Source: Mycobacterium sp. E3198 (GTDB taxonomy: Bacteria; Actinomycetota; Actinomycetes; Mycobacteriales; Mycobacteriaceae). Taken from it: a stretch of DNA of 64,000 nucleotides. A program made the position numbers and the translations under genes. Position 1 is the first letter of the stretch; each line of letters starts with the position of its first letter. Below, in pieces: positions 61,803 through 64,000 of the stretch. The notes beneath the pieces were generated by a model, which was given only the letters and a program-made list of their open reading frames with translations, searched no databases and was not told where the DNA came from. The stretch lies in the NCBI RefSeq assembly GCF_001667015.1, contig NZ_LZIS01000123.1:1-64000 (forward strand), given 5' to 3'.

Positions 61803-62663
61803 CTATACGGCGCGATCCACCGTGGGCTGCTGTGATTTCGCGATCGCCGCCGTTTCGGTGGTGAGCTTTTCTCCGATGACCCGGATCTGCCGCGCGCTGA
61901 GCGGACACAGCGGATGCACCGCCAGCATCAGCGCGGCGTCCCCATGATGGTCGAAAACCGGTGCGGCGATGGTGACGACGGGTTGTTTGCGACGCCCGGG
62001 ATTGTCGTCGGACAAGAAGCCGATGGTGCTGAATTCGACGAGAAGCTGATCCAGGATGTGCCGAACCGGAGTGGGCATCTCGTGGCTGTCCAGCGTGCCG
62101 ACGACCTGGACGGCCTGCGCCAGCGCCGGGGTCGTCCAGTCGACGTCGTAGCCGCGTTGCCGGGTGTGCTCCAAGACGCGTTCGAGACGCCGGATTCGAT
62201 CGGCGTTGTCGCCCGCGCCGCGACGGACCCACGCCCGTTGTTCCTCCGCAGTGTCCCAGGCGGCGAGCGCGACGCCGAACGGCGGGGCGTAGGGGATCCG
62301 ATCACCCGGAATGCCCGCCGGCTGCGTCGCGGGGTCGCCCTCGAAAGCCGTGACCACCAACGAGTCACCGAATCGCTCAACGACGGAGCCTGCGTAGCCG
62401 ACCTCGCGGGCGAGTCGCAGCGCCGCCGAACGCGCGGCGTGCGCCAGCGGGCGCGCGGTGTCCGTCCGCGCGGCCACCACGGCGAGCGCGGGACCCAGCG
62501 TGAATGTTTTCGCGACCGGATCGCGGCTGGCCCAGCCGCGGTCGCACAGTGTCTTGAGGATCGCGTGCGCTGTCGCCTGGGTGAGGTCGAGCTCGCGCGC
62601 GATGTCGGAGAACCGCAGCCGGGCGTGTGCGGACCGCGCCAGCAGCTCGACAACGTCGAGCAC
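61803..62663 (-). CDS. IclR-family transcriptional regulator with an anomalous start
   Basis: IclR regulator: winged HTH S-D-I-A-R-E-L-D-L-T-Q-A-T-A-H-A-I-L-K-T-L, effector domain from about 80 with R-I-P-Y-A-P-P-F-G-V-A-L-A-A-W. The only in-frame standard start is GTG 62663, without a ribosome binding site and cutting the usual N-terminal T-A-R-V-L-D. An AAGGAG at 62704-62709 lies 7 nt from an ATC codon (62694-62696) in frame, giving 11 more residues typical for IclR; a stop lies further upstream. Either a rare ATC start is used or the ATG was mutated. Divergent from the alcohol dehydrogenase it likely controls. Confidence 0.82.
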   Translation of the reverse strand: MLDVVELLARSAHARLRFSDIARELDLTQATAHAILKTLCDRGWASRDPVAKTFTLGPALAVVAARTDTARPLAHAARSAALRLAREVGYAGSVVERFGDSLVVTAFEGDPATQPAGIPGDRIPYAPPFGVALAAWDTAEEQRAWVRRGAGDNADRIRRLERVLEHTRQRGYDVDWTTPALAQAVQVVGTLDSHEMPTPVRHILDQLLVEFSTIGFLSDDNPGRRKQPVVTIAAPVFDHHGDAALMLAVHPLCPLSARQIRVIGEKLTTETAAIAKSQQPTVDRAV

Positions 62664-62737
62664 GCGGGCGGTCGGTGCCGACGACGATCCGCGGATGGCT
62701 TGACTCCTTCGCGGCGGGGTTCATACAGTTGCTGCGA

Positions 62738-62775
62738 GCATTCGAGATCATATATCGATTATTCGAGAATAATAT
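62738..62775. promoter_or_regulatory. IclR operator candidate, AT-rich divergent promoter
   Basis: ATTATTC-ga-GAATAAT is a perfect 7-bp inverted repeat at 62758-62773, preceded at 62738 by a related attcgagatcatat. Both contain ATTCGAGA 21-23 bp apart. The stretch is AT-rich in a GC-rich genome. It lies between the IclR gene and the dehydrogenase start (TTG 62787). Confidence 0.6.
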
Positions 62776-62786
62776 ACGAGGATTCA

Positions 62787-63836
62787 TTGCGCGCGGTTGT
62801 GTTGAGGGACGGGCGGTTACAGGTCCGCGAGACGCCGGACCCGGCGCCCGGGCCGGGCGAATTGCTGTTGCGGACGCTGAGCACCGCGATCTGTGCGTCC
62901 GATGTGCACTTCATGGACCACCCCGAACTGGCCGTCGACGACCCGACGGGCCGCTCGCTGTACGACCCGGACCGCGACATCGTGCTCGGTCATGAGTTCG
63001 TCGGCGAGGTCATCGGGCACGGCCCGGGCTGCACGGATCAGCTCGCCGTGGGCTCGCGGGTGACGGCCATGCCCGTGCGCCTCGTCGACGGCGGCGCCGG
63101 AGGCATGCGCATCATCGGGCAGCACCCCGATGCGCAGGGGAGTTTCGCTGAACTGCTGGTGGTTTCGGAGGTGGCGGCAAAACCGGTGCCGGGTGACGTG
63201 GCGAGCGACGCGGTGGCGCTGACCGACGCGTTCGCCGTCGGTGAGTTCTACGTGAGGTCGGCGCGCCTCCAACCCGGCGAGATCCCGATCGTCGTCGGCG
63301 CGGGCGCGATCGGTCTCTCCGCCGTCGCCGCTTTGGCCGGCCGCTCCATCGAGCCGATCGTGGTGGCCGACTACAAACCCGACCGCCTCGCGCTGGCAAT
63401 CGAATTCGGCGCTCACGTCGCGGTGGACCCGGCCCGGAAGTCCGCGTTCGACGCTTTCCGGGAGGTTCGCGCCGAACGTGGATTGCCCGGGCCGGCGGTC
63501 GTTTTCGAGTGCGTCGGCGCCGCTGGGCTCCTGCAGAACATCGTCGAATCCGCCGAGGTGTCCACCAGGATTTACTGCGCGGGCGGTTGGTACACCGGCG
63601 ACACGCTGGACGTCACCACCGCCACCCGCCAGGGTGTCACCATCCAGTTCGGCGGCGGGCCACACCCGCAGGACTGGTATGGGACCCTTGACGCCATCGC
63701 GGCCGGACGGCTGGACCCGCTGCCGAGCGTCGGCAGAATCATCGGACTCGACGAAGTCCCCGACGCGCTCGAGCTGGCCCGCAGATCCGACGGTCCGCCG
63801 CGCATCGTGGTTCACCCGAACGGAGACGTCGCATGA
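62787..63836 (+). CDS. Zinc-binding alcohol dehydrogenase (MDR), IclR-controlled
   Basis: 349-residue MDR dehydrogenase with TTG start at 62787 behind GAGGA. Catalytic zinc ligands A-I-C-A-S-D-V-H and G-H-E-F-V-G-E; the structural-zinc four-Cys lobe is absent (V-R-L-V-D-G-G-A-G-G-M-R instead). Rossmann motif G-A-G-A-I-G-L-S-A; acidic D at the end of strand 2 (V-V-A-D-Y) indicates NAD. The next gene overlaps by ATGA. Substrate unknown; a sugar or hydroxy-terpenoid alcohol is possible. Confidence 0.87.
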   Translation: MRAVVLRDGRLQVRETPDPAPGPGELLLRTLSTAICASDVHFMDHPELAVDDPTGRSLYDPDRDIVLGHEFVGEVIGHGPGCTDQLAVGSRVTAMPVRLVDGGAGGMRIIGQHPDAQGSFAELLVVSEVAAKPVPGDVASDAVALTDAFAVGEFYVRSARLQPGEIPIVVGAGAIGLSAVAALAGRSIEPIVVADYKPDRLALAIEFGAHVAVDPARKSAFDAFREVRAERGLPGPAVVFECVGAAGLLQNIVESAEVSTRIYCAGGWYTGDTLDVTTATRQGVTIQFGGGPHPQDWYGTLDAIAAGRLDPLPSVGRIIGLDEVPDALELARRSDGPPRIVVHPNGDVA

Positions 63837-64000
63837 GCGAACGAGACGATCGCCAGGACATCGGCGAGCTCCTGGTGCGCTACGCCACCGGGATCGACCG
63901 GCGTGACTGGCCCTTGTTCCGCACCGTGTTCACCGACGATTGCGAGCTGGACTACGGCGAGATCGGCACCTGGCGGGGCGTGGACGAAGTCACCGACTTC
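63833..64000 (+). CDS. NTF2-like/SnoaL protein, truncated by window end
   Basis: Starts at ATG 63833, overlapping the dehydrogenase stop as ATGA. The first 56 residues read E-L-L-V-R-Y-A-T-G-I-D-R-R-D-W-P-L-F-R-T-V-F-T-D-D, the standard start of SnoaL_4/NTF2-like dehydratase-isomerase proteins. The rest is outside the window. It probably acts with the dehydrogenase. Confidence 0.85.
   Translation, partial: MSERDDRQDIGELLVRYATGIDRRDWPLFRTVFTDDCELDYGEIGTWRGVDEVTDF

Overview
The window is high-GC actinobacterial chromosome from a slow-growing, M. avium-complex-like Mycobacterium. Support for this: gene content and order follow the M. tuberculosis block Rv0107c-Rv0125 in reverse. From left to right I recognise pepA, an Rv0121c-like flavin/F420 protein, fusA2, fadD7, oxcA, oxyS, ldtA, an Rv0111-like acyltransferase, an Rv0110-like rhomboid protease, a small gene where Rv0108c should be, and ctpI, every one in the orientation expected for a single inversion of the reading direction. 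No ribosomal RNA, tRNA, CRISPR array, phage or insertion sequence was seen.

Layout. 1-10.4 kb: conserved core; its left edge is a fold-back duplication inside pepA that may be an assembly artefact. 10.4-14.6 kb: where M. tuberculosis carries the heptose genes Rv0112-Rv0115 there is instead a quinone oxidoreductase, an O-methyltransferase, and a magnesium-regulation unit: an M-box (ykoK) riboswitch, a 24-codon leader ORF with a very strong ribosome binding site, a 60-aa ORF, and a translationally coupled NRAMP-related transporter whose metal site lacks the manganese/iron signature. 16.8-32.3 kb: a catabolic island sits between the Rv0111-like and Rv0110-like genes. It consists of two divergent operons (SDR-Rieske oxygenase-Baeyer-Villiger monooxygenase-SDR-CoA transferase-ThDP enzyme-aldehyde dehydrogenase, and SMP-30 lactonase-GntR/HutC regulator-acyl-CoA synthetase-SDR-NDMA-type alcohol dehydrogenase), with two copies of a HutC-like operator between them. 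The gene set suggests oxygenation of a cyclic substrate, ring expansion to a lactone, hydrolysis, and CoA-dependent chain shortening.

32.3-42 kb: SRPBCC protein, rhomboid protease, CtpI P-type ATPase, then a FadD/SDR pair. 42.4-53.1 kb: accessory genes including a cutinase, a LuxC/LuxE-like fatty-acyl reductase pair, an MpaB-type oxygenase with divergent TetR regulator, an alpha/beta-hydrolase-adenylate cyclase fusion, and a CGNR zinc-finger regulator whose start codon lies in a palindrome shared with a divergent SDR. 53-64 kb: an SDR, a DUF2127 membrane protein, an MmgE/PrpD protein, a LysR regulator divergent from a cysteine-less carboxymuconolactone-decarboxylase-like protein, a PknH-like receptor kinase followed by two lipoproteins, and an IclR regulator divergent from an alcohol dehydrogenase/NTF2-like pair that runs off the right end.

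The most unusual features are the M-box/NRAMP-like magnesium unit and the 15 kb oxidative island. Regulator genes adjacent to divergent promoters with visible palindromes recur (5.5, 26.2, 47.8, 52.5, 57.6 and 62.75 kb), so regulation in this window looks largely local.
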